Below, in pieces: positions 26,101-35,349 of a stretch of DNA of 64,000 nucleotides. A program made the translations under genes and the position numbers. The notes below the pieces were generated by a model. That model did no database searches, was not told the DNA's origin, and saw only the letters and a list, made by a program, of their open reading frames with translations. Source of the DNA: Skermanella stibiiresistens SB22 (GTDB lineage Bacteria > Pseudomonadota > Alphaproteobacteria > Azospirillales > Azospirillaceae); assembly GCF_000576635.1 (NCBI RefSeq), contig NZ_AVFL01000017.1, positions 104,362 to 168,361 of the forward strand. Reading direction: 5' to 3'. Numbering within the stretch: the first letter of the stretch is position 1; the number at the start of each line of letters is the position of its first letter.

Positions 26101-27081
26101 TCAGTTGGCCATTGCCTTCAGGACGCGCTCGTGGATGCCGGGCGACAGGTTCGGCACCCGGTCATAGGCGCCGCGCGACGCCTTGGCGAAAGCCTCGACA
26201 TCGACGTCCTCGACGATCTCCACCCCGGCCTTCTTCAGGTCGGCGGCGTATTGGTCCTCGGTCTCCAGCGTCATGGCCGTCAGATCGGCCGCCACCTTCT
26301 TGCCCTCCTCCATGAGGATAGCTTGCAGGTCGGGTTCCAGGCTGTTGAAGAAGGCGGTGCTGGTGACCCAGGCGGTGAACATGATCTGATGGTTGGTCTT
26401 TGAGATGACCTTCCGCGTTTCCTGGAGCTTGGAACTGGCGATGGCCCCGAACGGCGCCTCGGCGGCGTCGACCACCCCGGTTTGCAGCGCGTTGTAGACA
26501 TCGCTCCACGGCAGTTCGGTCGGACGCGCGCCGAACGCCGCGAAGGTCTCCAGCATGATCGGGGCCGGTGGCACGCGGATGGTGACGCCCTGGAGGTCGG
26601 CGGGCGTGCGGACCGGCTTGTTCGCCAGCACGTGGCGATAGCCGAACAAGCCGTTCGGCATCAGGATCTTGATGCCCTGGTCCTCCAGCTTCTTGGACAG
26701 TTCGGCGTAGACGTCCGAGGAGAACAGGCGGTCCGACGCCTTCAGGTCGGGATAGATATAGGGGCCGGCGACGATGCCCATGTCGGCGACGAACTGGCTG
26801 AGCTGGCCATAGTCGGTCGCGTTCAGGATGCGGGCGCCGCTCAGCACCATCTCGTTGACCTTCTTCTGCGGACCCAACTGGTCGCCGGTCAGGATCGAGA
26901 TGGAGACGCGGCCGTCCGAACGCTCCTTGACGCGGTCCGCGTACAGCTTCATCGCGCGGACGATCGGCTCCTTCGGGTTCGACTGCGAGGTGGCGAACTT
27001 GAGCCGGTATTCCTGCGCCGTCGCCGGCACGGTCAGGAAGGCGGCCAATCCGAGGACCGCCAGGAATTTGAAGCTCTTCAT
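26101..27081 (-). CDS. TRAP transporter substrate-binding protein DctP
   Basis: 326-aa periplasmic receptor. A signal peptide of about 22 residues ends TAQ before EYRLKFATSQ. The ligand Arg is probably in VTIRVPPAP, and DVYNALQTGVVDAAEAP is the conserved later helix. It is not closely similar to the two DctP proteins of the transketolase operon. Start ATG at 27081 follows CAGGAGGAAACAC. Its ligand is probably a carboxylate handled by the adjacent CoA-transferase and MaoC protein. Confidence 0.94.
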   Translation of the reverse strand: MKSFKFLAVLGLAAFLTVPATAQEYRLKFATSQSNPKEPIVRAMKLYADRVKERSDGRVSISILTGDQLGPQKKVNEMVLSGARILNATDYGQLSQFVADMGIVAGPYIYPDLKASDRLFSSDVYAELSKKLEDQGIKILMPNGLFGYRHVLANKPVRTPADLQGVTIRVPPAPIMLETFAAFGARPTELPWSDVYNALQTGVVDAAEAPFGAIASSKLQETRKVISKTNHQIMFTAWVTSTAFFNSLEPDLQAILMEEGKKVAADLTAMTLETEDQYAADLKKAGVEIVEDVDVEAFAKASRGAYDRVPNLSPGIHERVLKAMAN

Positions 27082-27111
27082 GTGTTTCCTCCTGTTATTC
27101 GTTGTGAGGCG

Positions 27112-27567
27112 TCAGGTCTCGGCCGGGGTCCGCCGTTCGACCAGATAGAGGTGTTCGCAGACCAGCACGGTCTCCGCGTCCTGGTTCCTGATCTCGATCG
27201 CCTCGACCGCGATGCCGTGGGTCTTCCGCTTGGGGTGATCGCGTTTTTCGGTGATGGTCGCGGAAACGCTGATCGTGTCGCCGATGAAAACCGGCCTGAC
27301 GAAGCGCAGCCGGTCATAGCCATAGGACATGGCGCGCGGGTTGATCGTGCTGGCGGTCATCCCGATTCCGACGCTGAAGATCAGCGTGCCGTGCGCGATC
27401 CGCCGCTTGAAGTCCTGCGTGGCGCACCAGTGCGCGTCCATGTGGTGCGGGAAGAAGTCGCCGGTCTGCCCGGCGTGTAGGACGATATCGGCCTCGGTGA
27501 TCGTCCGGCCCATGGTGCGCCGCGAGAAGCCGATCCTGTAGTCTTCGAAGAATTCCTCGACGATCAT
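27112..27567 (-). CDS. MaoC-like (hotdog-fold) dehydratase/hydratase
   Basis: 151-aa single hotdog-domain protein. The [10 protein letters not shown] segment (about residues 35-44) and RIAHGTL (about 55-61) hold the Asp/His pair and HG that MaoC-type hydratases use on CoA thioesters. It probably adds water to, or removes it from, an unsaturated or hydroxyacyl-CoA made by the transferase upstream. The start overlaps the CoA-transferase stop (ATGA). Confidence 0.88.
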   Translation of the reverse strand: MIVEEFFEDYRIGFSRRTMGRTITEADIVLHAGQTGDFFPHHMDAHWCATQDFKRRIAHGTLIFSVGIGMTASTINPRAMSYGYDRLRFVRPVFIGDTISVSATITEKRDHPKRKTHGIAVEAIEIRNQDAETVLVCEHLYLVERRTPAET

Positions 27568-28763
27568 TCGCCAACCCTCGCGTTCCCATCAAGCATCGGT
27601 TCCTCCAGCATCGCCGCCGTGTCCGCCCCCAGGCGCGGAGCGCCGCGCGGCGACGTCAGGATCCTGCCGTCGATGCGGATCGGGCAGCGGGTGGTCAACA
27701 GCGTCCCGCCACCGGCGCTTTCGATCAGCTGCGTCACGTCCAGCGCCTTGAAGGCGTCGTGTTCCACCAGCCGCGGCCACGTCATGACCTCGGCAGCCCA
27801 GACCCCGGCGGCCTCCAGCACGGCCAGCCAGTCGGCCGTCGGCCGCGTCATCAAATGGTCCGCGATGACCGCCTTGATGGCGTCGCGCTCGATGAACCAG
27901 GTCGAGCGGTCCCGGAAGGGTTCCAGCGCCGCGCAGTCCAGCAATTCCGCCAGCCGGTCCACCGGGGTCATGGCGAGCGCCAAGTAACCGTCCGCCGTCT
28001 GGTACACGCCATAGGGAGCGGCGATGTGGACATTGGCGTGGGCGACGGCGCTTCGCCGAGGCTGCGCGCGGTCGGTGTTGAGGAAGGTCGTCAATTGTTC
28101 GAACTGCATGTCGAGCGCCGATTCCATCAGGCTGACATCGACCCGGCCGCCGCGTCCGGTCACGCCGCGCCGGACCAGCGCCGCCAGGATGCCTTGGGCC
28201 AGATGCGCGCCGGTCAGGATGTCGGTGACGGAAACCCCCGCCGGCGTCGGCCCCTGGTCGGCGTTGCCGCTCAGCCAGACGAATCCCGACAGCGACTGGA
28301 CCAGCAGGTCCTGCCCCGGCTTGTCGCGCCAGGGCCCCTCGTCGCCATAGCCGCTGACCGCGCCATAGACGAGACGCGGGTTCAACGCGGCCACGGCGTC
28401 GAAGCCAAGGCCCAGGCGCTCCATCACACCGGGTCTGAAGTTGTGGATCATCACGTCGGCCCGCGCCACCAGCCGCTTGACGGCCTCCAGATCGGCCGGG
28501 TCCTTGAGGTCGGCGGCGACGCTCCGCTTGTTGCGGTTGATCGTGTGGAACAGCGCGCTGTCGCCATCGAGCGCAAGGTCGGCGACGTAGAGCTGCCGGC
28601 ACAGGTCGCCGCCCTGGGGCCGCTCGACCTTGACCACGTCGGCGCCCAGATCCGCCAGCCGCAGCGCGCAGGATGGTCCCGCCAGGAACTGTGAGAAATC
28701 GAGAACGAGAAGGCCCGAGAGGGGCAGCTCCGCCACCGTGCCGCCTGAAAGTGAGACGTTCAT
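27564..28763 (-). CDS. CaiB/BaiF (family III) CoA-transferase
   Basis: 399-aa enzyme moving CoA between carboxylic acids. The N-terminal CoA-binding fold has [13 protein letters not shown] and [10 protein letters not shown]; the catalytic aspartate is D152 in [13 protein letters not shown]. The C-terminal domain has the usual GYLALAMTP strand. First gene of the minus arm; the start lies in a 188-base divergent promoter region. A paralogue with the same domain order is at 30108-31274 on the other arm. Confidence 0.92.
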   Translation of the reverse strand: MNVSLSGGTVAELPLSGLLVLDFSQFLAGPSCALRLADLGADVVKVERPQGGDLCRQLYVADLALDGDSALFHTINRNKRSVAADLKDPADLEAVKRLVARADVMIHNFRPGVMERLGLGFDAVAALNPRLVYGAVSGYGDEGPWRDKPGQDLLVQSLSGFVWLSGNADQGPTPAGVSVTDILTGAHLAQGILAALVRRGVTGRGGRVDVSLMESALDMQFEQLTTFLNTDRAQPRRSAVAHANVHIAAPYGVYQTADGYLALAMTPVDRLAELLDCAALEPFRDRSTWFIERDAIKAVIADHLMTRPTADWLAVLEAAGVWAAEVMTWPRLVEHDAFKALDVTQLIESAGGGTLLTTRCPIRIDGRILTSPRGAPRLGADTAAMLEEPMLDGNARVGE

Positions 28764-28923
28764 CCCCGCTCCGTTTTTTGCGTTCTTATACGAAAATAAC
28801 GTTCACAGAAAAATATAGTCAATCCATTTCGGCGGACCTGTTCAAAATGTTTTCTCGCTTGACGGCGACGCTTCATCCGTATCAAGTTCGCTCACAAATT
28901 TGACGTTCACCAAAAAATGAACG
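28757..28923. promoter_or_regulatory. divergent promoter region with repeated CGTTCA boxes
   Basis: The AT-rich gap between the two arms holds three copies of CGTTCA, at 28757-28762 (across the CoA-transferase start), 28800-28805 and 28904-28909. The last is part of a perfect inverted repeat CGTTCA-N8-TGAACG (28904-28923). IclR-type regulators often bind such short TGAAC/GTTCA palindromes, and an IclR gene lies in the plus arm, so it is the likely binder. Confidence 0.5.
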
Positions 28924-28951
28924 ATCCAAGGGAACGGACGAGAAGGGAGCT

Positions 28952-30097
28952 ATGCGCGAGATGACCACGATCAGACTGAAAGGCATGACCTGGGATCACC
29001 CGCGCGGCTACGATCCGATGGTCGCCTGCTCGCGTCTCTGGAAGGAGAGGACGGGCGTCGAGATCGAGTGGGACCGCCGTTCCCTCCAGGATTTCGAGAG
29101 CTTCCCGGTCGAGGAACTGGCGCGCCGTTACGACCTGATCGTGATCGACCATCCCCATGTCGGGCAAATCACCAACGAAGGCTGCCTGAGGCCGCTCGAC
29201 ATCCCCGGCCGCGAGGCCGAGCTGGACGCGCTGGCCCGTCAGAGCGTCGGCCAATCCTTCCCCAGCTACACCTGGCGCGGACATCAATGGGCCTTCCCGA
29301 TCGACGCCGCGACCCAGGTCCAGGCGTGGCGGCCCGATCAAATCGACGCTCCCGTCACCCAGTGGCGCGACCTGCTTCCGCTGGCCAAGCGGGGCAGGGT
29401 CCAATGCCCCATGCGCCCGCCCCACTCGCTGATGACCTTCTACACGCTGGCCGGCAATCTGGGCGCTCCCTGCGCCGTCGAGGGACCTGACCTGGTCGAT
29501 CCCGCGGTTGGCGCCGAGACCTACGAGCTGATCCGCGAGCTGGTCTCCCATCTGGATCCCGCCTGTTTCGAGATGGACCCGATCGCCGTGTTCGAGCGGA
29601 TGGTGCCGCCGGACTCGACCATCGCCGTCGTGCCGCTGATCTACGGCTATGTCAGTTACGCGCTCGACGGCTTCCGGCCCCGCCGCGTCCGTTTCTCCGA
29701 CATCCCGACCATTGGCGCCGCAGGCCCGGTGGGCTCGGCGCTTGGGGGGACCGGTATCGCAGTCTCGGCGCGTGGCGATCATCAGGACGACGCCACCGCC
29801 TTCGCCTACTGGGTGGCCAGCGCCGAGATCCAGCGCGGCCCCTACGCCGCCGCGGGAGGACAGCCCGGCAACGCCGTCGCGTGGCGGGACACGCAAGTCA
29901 ACCAGCCGGTCGCCGGTTTCTACGCCGACACCCAGCGGACCTTGGACGGCGCTTGGGTCCGCCCGCGCCATGACGGCTACATGCCGTTCCAGCAGCGGGC
30001 GGCGGATCGGTTGAACGAAGCCTTGAGGTCGGGAGAGTCCGCCGCGTCCTTCGTCGCCGATTTCAACGCCCTGTTCCGCGCCAGCCTGAAGCCTTGA
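28952..30097 (+). CDS. solute-binding-protein-fold protein without signal peptide
   Basis: 381-aa protein related to extracellular solute-binding proteins of sugar-type ABC importers. Its order of segments (LWKERTGVEIEW, DLIVIDHPHVG, the WAFPIDAATQV strand, and VASAEIQRGPYAAAGGQPG) fits that fold. Unusually the N-terminus (MREMTTIRLKGMTWDHP) has no hydrophobic stretch, so it should stay in the cytoplasm. No ABC permease or ATPase lies nearby. It is first in an operon with a CoA-transferase and an SDR. It may bind the pathway's substrate or a metabolite in the cytosol; that is inference. ATG at 28952 after GAAGGGAG. Confidence 0.8.
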   Translation: MREMTTIRLKGMTWDHPRGYDPMVACSRLWKERTGVEIEWDRRSLQDFESFPVEELARRYDLIVIDHPHVGQITNEGCLRPLDIPGREAELDALARQSVGQSFPSYTWRGHQWAFPIDAATQVQAWRPDQIDAPVTQWRDLLPLAKRGRVQCPMRPPHSLMTFYTLAGNLGAPCAVEGPDLVDPAVGAETYELIRELVSHLDPACFEMDPIAVFERMVPPDSTIAVVPLIYGYVSYALDGFRPRRVRFSDIPTIGAAGPVGSALGGTGIAVSARGDHQDDATAFAYWVASAEIQRGPYAAAGGQPGNAVAWRDTQVNQPVAGFYADTQRTLDGAWVRPRHDGYMPFQQRAADRLNEALRSGESAASFVADFNALFRASLKP

Positions 30098-30107
30098 GCC
30101 ACCCCAA

Positions 30108-31274
30108 ATGCCAACCTCCCGAATGAAGACGCCCCCGCTCGACGGCCTGCTCGTGCTGGACATGAGCCAGTTCCTGTCCGGTCCCTCCGCGGCGCTGCGG
30201 CTGGGCGATCTGGGCGCGCGGGTCATCAAGGTCGAGCGGCCGGAAACCGGCGACATCTGCCGCCAGCTCTATCTGACCGATACCGACGTCGGGGGCGATT
30301 CGACGCTTTTCCACGCGATCAACCGCAACAAGGAGAGCTTCGGCGCCGACTTGAAGGACGCCACCGACCGCGCCCGCGTCTTCAAGCTGATCGCGCGGGC
30401 CGATGTGGTGATCCTGAATTTCCGCCCGGGCGTCGCCGAGCGGCTGGGCTTCGGCTACGACGCCCTGCGGGAGATCAACCCGAGGATCGTCCACGCCTCG
30501 ATCTCCGGCTATGGCGAGGACGGCCCCTGGGTCGACCTGCCCGGACAGGACCTTCTGGCGCAGGCGCTGTCCGGCGGCATGTGGCTGTCCGGCAGCGCCG
30601 GCGACGGCCCTGTTCCCTTCGGCCTTTCCATCGCCGACATGCTGGCCGGGCACGCGCTGATGGAGGGCATCCTCGCCGCCCTGATCCGCCGGGGCGTGAC
30701 GGGGGAGGGGGCCGAGGTCCAGACCAGCCTGTTCGAGGCGATGATCGACCTTCAGTTCGAGGTGCTGACCACGCACCTCAACGATGGCGGCCGACCGCCG
30801 AGGCGGGCGGAGGTCGACAACGCCCACGCCTATCTGGCGGCGCCCTATGGCGTCTACCGCACGGCCGATGGTTATCTCGCCCTCGCCATGACGCCGCTGG
30901 ACAAGCTGGGGCGCCTGCTCGACATGCCCGAGCTGGGTGCCGCCGCCGCCGAGCCGGGAGCGGCGTTCCGCGACCGCGACGCCATCAAGCGGATGCTGTC
31001 CGATCGGCTGGCGACCGGCGGCAATGTTCAGTGGCTCAAGCTGTTGCGCGCCGCCGACGTGTGGTGCGCTCCCGTGCTGGATTGGCCCACCATGTTGGAC
31101 AACGAGGCGTTCCGCCGGCTCGATATGGTGCAGACTGTCTTGCGCGGAGATGGCGTCGCCGTCAGGACGACAAAGACACCGATCCGGTTGAATGGTACAC
31201 GGACGGGTACCGGGCGCGCGGCCCCCAAGGTGGGAGAGCACACGGCGGCCCTCGTCCGGGAGTTCGATCTGTGA
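30108..31274 (+). CDS. CaiB/BaiF (family III) CoA-transferase
   Basis: 388-aa enzyme, clearly paralogous to the one at 27564-28763. LVLDMSQFLSGPS and GARVIKVERP form the CoA-binding part; the catalytic aspartate is D148 in LPGQDLLAQALSG. The start at 30108 has only a weak ribosome site; an ATG 15 bases later is equally possible. It lies ten bases after the solute-binding-like gene. Two close transferases on either side of one promoter suggest one forms the CoA ester and the other accepts a related acid, or a functional duplicate. Confidence 0.92.
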   Translation: MPTSRMKTPPLDGLLVLDMSQFLSGPSAALRLGDLGARVIKVERPETGDICRQLYLTDTDVGGDSTLFHAINRNKESFGADLKDATDRARVFKLIARADVVILNFRPGVAERLGFGYDALREINPRIVHASISGYGEDGPWVDLPGQDLLAQALSGGMWLSGSAGDGPVPFGLSIADMLAGHALMEGILAALIRRGVTGEGAEVQTSLFEAMIDLQFEVLTTHLNDGGRPPRRAEVDNAHAYLAAPYGVYRTADGYLALAMTPLDKLGRLLDMPELGAAAAEPGAAFRDRDAIKRMLSDRLATGGNVQWLKLLRAADVWCAPVLDWPTMLDNEAFRRLDMVQTVLRGDGVAVRTTKTPIRLNGTRTGTGRAAPKVGEHTAALVREFDL

Positions 31275-31305
31275 ATCGGAAACGACATATAATGGGAGAA
31301 GAGAC

Positions 31306-32037
31306 ATGACGGGAAGTCTGGCCGGGAAGATCGCCGTTATAACGGCGGCGGCCCAGGGGATCGGCCGTTCCACCGCCGAGCTGTTCGCGAAGCAGGGTGC
31401 CCGCGTGATCGCCACCGACATCAACGCCGACAAGCTGGCCGAGTTGAAGGACGCCGGGATCGAGACCCGCGTCCTCAACGTGCTCGACACGGCGGCCGTG
31501 GAGAAGGCGTTCGGCGAGATCGGGCAAGTCGATGTCCTGTTCAACTGCGCCGGCATCGTCCACAACGGCACCATCTTGGAGGCATCCTACGAGGACCTGG
31601 ATTTCGCCTACGACCTCAACGTCAAGGCGATGATGCGGACGATCAAGACCGTCCTGCCGGGCATGCTGGAGCGCGGCGACGGCTCGATCATCAACATGTC
31701 GTCGGTGGCGTCCAGCATCAAAGGCGTGCCCAACCGCTTCGCCTATACCGCGACCAAGGCGGCGGTGATCGGCCTGACCAAGGCGGTCGCGGCCGATTAC
31801 ATCACCAAGGGCATCCGCTGCAACGCGATCTGCCCCGGCACGGTCGAATCGCCGTCGCTCCAGGATCGCCTGCGCGCCCAAGGTGACTACGACGCCGCCC
31901 GCGCCGCCTTCGTCGCCCGCCAGCCGATCGGCCGGATCGGCAAGCCGGAGGAGATCGCCGAGCTGGCGCTCTACCTGGCGACCGCGACCTACACGACGGG
32001 GCAGGCCCACATCATCGACGGCGGCTGGGCCCTGTAG
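31306..32037 (+). CDS. SDR family oxidoreductase, BDH2 / 2-keto-3-deoxy-fuconate dehydrogenase type
   Basis: 243-aa short-chain dehydrogenase. The ITAAAQGIGRSTAELFA start and VIATDIN strand end closely resemble the DHRS6/BDH2 and 2-keto-3-deoxy-L-fuconate dehydrogenase branch, which uses NAD and acts on small hydroxy acids. NCAG, SSVASS and YTATK are present. The ATG at 31306 follows GGGAGAAGAGAC. It probably oxidises a hydroxy acid that feeds the CoA-transferase, but the substrate cannot be fixed from sequence. Confidence 0.9.
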   Translation: MTGSLAGKIAVITAAAQGIGRSTAELFAKQGARVIATDINADKLAELKDAGIETRVLNVLDTAAVEKAFGEIGQVDVLFNCAGIVHNGTILEASYEDLDFAYDLNVKAMMRTIKTVLPGMLERGDGSIINMSSVASSIKGVPNRFAYTATKAAVIGLTKAVAADYITKGIRCNAICPGTVESPSLQDRLRAQGDYDAARAAFVARQPIGRIGKPEEIAELALYLATATYTTGQAHIIDGGWAL

Positions 32038-32143
32038 TAAAAGCGTCCAGCACGGGGCCGGCGGCATCGCCTCCGGCCCCGCCGCCTCCAGCCCAGTCCC
32101 AAGGGCACGGATGGCGGGCGCGGACAAGGAAGAACGACGGACC

Positions 32144-32929
32144 ATGGACGGCAACCAGCTGAGCGCGGATGAACGGCGCACGAAATACTCGGTTCCCGCG
32201 GTCGAGAAGGCACTCGACATCATCGAGTACCTCTCCGACAAGGCGGTGCCGCTGACGCAGACCCAGTTGGCGCGGGCGCTTGGGCGCCAGCCCGGCGAGC
32301 TGTTCCGCATGCTGACCTGCCTGGAGACGCGGGGCTACCTACGCCGCGACGAGGTCAGCGGCGGCTATGCCCTGACCCTCAAGCTGTTCGAACTCAGCCG
32401 CACCCACTCGCCCTATGACGAGTTGCTCACCGTGGCGCGCCCGCTGATGCGGCAACTGGCCGACGAGGTGCGGGAGACCTGCCATCTCAGCACGCTGCAC
32501 CAGAACCAGATCCTCGTTCTGGCGCAGGAGGAGAGCCCGAAGCCGATACGCCTGTCGGTCGAGGCGGGATCGCTGCACCCGGTGCTCGTCACGACCTCGG
32601 GCCGCATCCTGCTCGCCAACATGCCCGACGCCGCCCGCGACGCGGTGCTGGGCGAGGCCACCGACTTCTTCCAGCGGGGAGAGGACGAGCGCAACACCTT
32701 CCTGACGCGGCTGCTCAACATCCGCCAGCGCGGCTATGAGATCGCCGATGGCGAGCGGTTCGTCGGCGGACTGGACATCGGGACCCTGATCGGCACCCCG
32801 CGATCCCACGTGAAGGCGGCGCTGATCATCACCACCTTGAAGCGCGCCGATGGCCCCGACCTGGAGGCGATGCTGCCGGTGCTCCAGCGCTACGCCCAAA
32901 CCATCGGCGAGCGCGCCGGTCTTTCCTGA
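32144..32929 (+). CDS. IclR family transcriptional regulator
   Basis: About 261 aa, the usual IclR length. The winged helix is at the N-terminus: VPAVEKALDIIEYL, then LTQTQLARALGRQPGELFRML. The effector domain follows, with HLSTLHQNQILVL and the terminal ALIITT strand. Two in-frame starts are possible, 32111 and 32144; the second is nearer the usual distance to the helix-turn-helix. Probable regulator of both arms through the CGTTCA boxes at 28757-28923. Confidence 0.92.
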   Translation: MDGNQLSADERRTKYSVPAVEKALDIIEYLSDKAVPLTQTQLARALGRQPGELFRMLTCLETRGYLRRDEVSGGYALTLKLFELSRTHSPYDELLTVARPLMRQLADEVRETCHLSTLHQNQILVLAQEESPKPIRLSVEAGSLHPVLVTTSGRILLANMPDAARDAVLGEATDFFQRGEDERNTFLTRLLNIRQRGYEIADGERFVGGLDIGTLIGTPRSHVKAALIITTLKRADGPDLEAMLPVLQRYAQTIGERAGLS

Positions 32930-32979
32930 CAGCGCCCCAGCCCCCATATCCGCATCTGGAACCGATCCACGATGACAGG

Positions 32980-33285
32980 GTGTCGCCGAAGTTGCCTGAT
33001 AGAGAAAAGGGTGTCCGCCTAGCCGATCTGCTCGAACCGATCCTGAACGCCCGGGACGGCGACGATCGCGAGTTGCTGGACGCCATCAACCTCGTGGCCG
33101 AAGCCATCGCCGCCCTCGAGATCATATTGGTCGATGAGGCGGGCCGCCCCATCCCCGGCATCTCCGACAAGACCGCCGTCCTAGCATTGCTGCGCTCCCA
33201 TCGCCAGGAACTGGCCCGTGGGGGCGAGATGGAGGAGTCCCTGACGCTCCGCGATCTGGCGCGGCGGGTCAAAGGGTTGCGTTGA
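32980..33285 (+). CDS. small hypothetical protein, 101 aa
   Basis: I do not recognise it. The frame starts at a GTG, is mostly helical by composition, and contains a charged C-terminal helix (LRDLARRVKGLR). There is no signal peptide or membrane helix. Its codon use fits the neighbours. It follows the IclR gene by 50 bases in the same direction and converges with the metallo-beta-lactamase-fold gene. It may be the last gene of the plus arm. Confidence 0.5.
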   Translation: MSPKLPDREKGVRLADLLEPILNARDGDDRELLDAINLVAEAIAALEIILVDEAGRPIPGISDKTAVLALLRSHRQELARGGEMEESLTLRDLARRVKGLR

Positions 33286-33336
33286 TCGATCTCCAGGCAC
33301 GTGTTCCGCCGCGAGTTCAGGCGGGCCGGCATGGGG

Positions 33337-34323
33337 TCAGAACCGCCAGCCGGCTGGCACCCATGCGTAACCGGTATCGGTGCGCAGGATTCGTCCCAGA
33401 CCGGGGAAGGGATAGTGGAAGCCGAGGACGAGCATCCGGTCGGCCGCGGCCCGATCGAAGATGCGCCGACAGGTCGTGGCGGTCAAATCCTGGTCGCGGT
33501 CCGGTCCGGGACGCCAGGGCCGGTCGATGTTGACCACGGGGTGGTAGGCGAGGTCGGCCGTCAGAAGCAGCTGATCCCCACCCGAATGAACGAGGAACGT
33601 CGCCATCCCTGGCGTATGGCCAGGCGCTGCGATCGTCGTCAGGCCGGGCAATAGCTCCGCGCCGGCCTCGTACAACTCGATCCCCTGGGTGACGGGCCGC
33701 ACGCTTTCCCTGATATTGGCCGCGAAACGTCGTCGGAACTCCTCGGGCACCGGCATGTATGAGAGATCCGGCTCGTTTTCGACGAAGAACGCCCAATCCG
33801 CCCTCGGCACCATGACGGTCGCGCGCGGAAAGGCGCGGGCGCCATCGGCGGTCCGCAGATTGCCGACGTGGTCCGGATGGGTGTGGGAGATCACGACAAG
33901 GTCGATGTCGCCTGCCGAAAGCCCTATCGCGCGCAGATTGTCGAACAGGCGACCGCCGTTCGGCCCCATCGTGCTTCCCGCACCGGCTTCCAGGAGGACG
34001 CGGCGTCCGCCGATCTCCAACAGTAGGGTGTTCAGGTTCAGGGTCATGTGATCGGTGGGGAGGAACGCCCGCCTCAACACCTCCCGCAACTCGACTTCCG
34101 GCGCGTCTCCGGCATAGACCTTCGGCGGACCGCCGATCAGGCCGTCGCTGAGCACGGTCGCGGTGATGTCGCCGACCTGGAATCGATAGTGGCCGACATT
34201 TCCGATCGGAGCGGACGCCACCGGCTGGGCCGTGGCCGCTCCGGGGAGCGCGCCGCCAAGAAGCGTCCCGGACGCGCCGGCCACCGCGGTGAGCATGATC
34301 TTGCGTCGGTTGATCGTGAGCAT
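33337..34323 (-). CDS. exported metallo-beta-lactamase-fold hydrolase
   Basis: 328-aa enzyme of the MBL superfamily. The N-terminus (NRRKIMLTAVAGASG, residues 5-19) resembles a twin-arginine signal, with a likely cut near ATAQ, so the product is probably periplasmic. The zinc motif HTHPDH is at residues 147-152; a later His (APGHTPG), Asp (LTADLAYH) and His (LGFHYPF) complete the two-metal site. The order fits quorum-quenching lactonases and related hydrolases, but no substrate is proven. Start ATG 34323 follows AAGGAACGAG. Divergent from LysR at 34456. Confidence 0.9.
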   Translation of the reverse strand: MLTINRRKIMLTAVAGASGTLLGGALPGAATAQPVASAPIGNVGHYRFQVGDITATVLSDGLIGGPPKVYAGDAPEVELREVLRRAFLPTDHMTLNLNTLLLEIGGRRVLLEAGAGSTMGPNGGRLFDNLRAIGLSAGDIDLVVISHTHPDHVGNLRTADGARAFPRATVMVPRADWAFFVENEPDLSYMPVPEEFRRRFAANIRESVRPVTQGIELYEAGAELLPGLTTIAAPGHTPGMATFLVHSGGDQLLLTADLAYHPVVNIDRPWRPGPDRDQDLTATTCRRIFDRAAADRMLVLGFHYPFPGLGRILRTDTGYAWVPAGWRF

Positions 34324-34403
34324 CTCGTTCCTTCGTGTCAGGACGTTGTTCCGATGTTGGTTGGTTTCTCCCGTTCCCGTACGAAGGTGACATCGCACCA
34401 CTG

Positions 34404-34439
34404 GTTTGATAAGGCGATCAAACACGATCAACGTGATCG
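34404..34439. promoter_or_regulatory. two adjacent perfect palindromes, probable LysR operators
   Basis: GTTTGAT-N6-ATCAAAC (34404-34423) is followed one base later by CGATCA-N3-TGATCG (34425-34439). Both are perfect and lie between the divergent hydrolase and LysR genes. Their arms share a GATCA-like core, so two dimers of the LysR regulator may bind side by side. Confidence 0.55.
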
Positions 34440-34455
34440 CATGGGGTGAACAATC

Positions 34456-35349
34456 ATGACGGTGAGGCTCGATCATTTGGAGACATTCGCTCTGATCGTC
34501 CGGTGCGGCGGCTTTCGGGCCGCCGCGGCCGAGCGCGGTGTCTCGTCGTCCGTCATCAGCCAAACGATGGGATCGCTGGAGCAAGCGCTCGGCATCCGGC
34601 TGCTCAATCGAACGACGCGCAGCATCGCGGTCACGGAAGCGGGAGAACGCCTGCTGAGACGGCTTCGTCCCGCGTTGGACGACATCCGCTTGGCCTTGGT
34701 CGAACTCGATCAACTGCGCGAGCAACCGTCCGGAACCCTGCGCATCAACGCGCCGGGCCCGGCGGTCGACCATGTCCTGTGTCCGCTGGCCTTCGCGTTC
34801 ATGGAAGCGCACCCCGAGGTCAAGGTCGAGATCGTCAGTGACGCGGCGATCATCGACATCGTCGAACAGGGCTTCGACGCCGGCGTCCGGTTCGGTCGTC
34901 AATTGGACAAGGACATGATCGCGATGCCGCTGGGGCAACCCCTGCGCTATGCGATCGTCGCCTCTCCCGACTACCTGCGCAAGCGCGGGTGGCCGACCGC
35001 TCCATCCGAACTCGTCGGCCACGACTGCATCCGTCGCCGCTATCCCGGCGGTGCCCTCGCGGTATGGACGTTCGGGAAGAACGATGAAACCGTCGAGATC
35101 GCCCCGGAGGGACGGCTGACCTTGAGTTCGGCCCATCAGGAACTTCAGGCTGCCGTCGCCGGGCAAGGCATCGCCCATGTCTTCGAGGATTACGCCCGTT
35201 CGGCCATCGAGGATGGCTCGCTCATCGAGATACTGGCGGATTGGAGCCCAAGACTACCAAGCTGGTTCCTGTATTACCCGAACAAGCGGCACAGCAGTGC
35301 CGCGATGCGGGCCTTCCTCGACTTCGTTCGAAGCTCGACCCGGCAATGA
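34456..35349 (+). CDS. LysR family transcriptional regulator
   Basis: 297-aa LysR protein. The helix-turn-helix is GFRAAAAERGVSSSVISQTM (about residues 19-38), with RLLNRTTRSIAVTEAG immediately after, as in the aliphatic-acid and CrgA-like branch. The effector domain holds FDAGVRFG and the later GQGIAHVFEDYA, both family-typical. Likely regulator of the divergent MBL-fold gene through the palindromes at 34404-34439. Confidence 0.92.
   Translation: MTVRLDHLETFALIVRCGGFRAAAAERGVSSSVISQTMGSLEQALGIRLLNRTTRSIAVTEAGERLLRRLRPALDDIRLALVELDQLREQPSGTLRINAPGPAVDHVLCPLAFAFMEAHPEVKVEIVSDAAIIDIVEQGFDAGVRFGRQLDKDMIAMPLGQPLRYAIVASPDYLRKRGWPTAPSELVGHDCIRRRYPGGALAVWTFGKNDETVEIAPEGRLTLSSAHQELQAAVAGQGIAHVFEDYARSAIEDGSLIEILADWSPRLPSWFLYYPNKRHSSAAMRAFLDFVRSSTRQ

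Noticed and set aside
28907..30256. 449-aa minus-strand frame opposite the solute-binding-like gene
   Set aside because: No domain; crosses two real genes on the plus strand.
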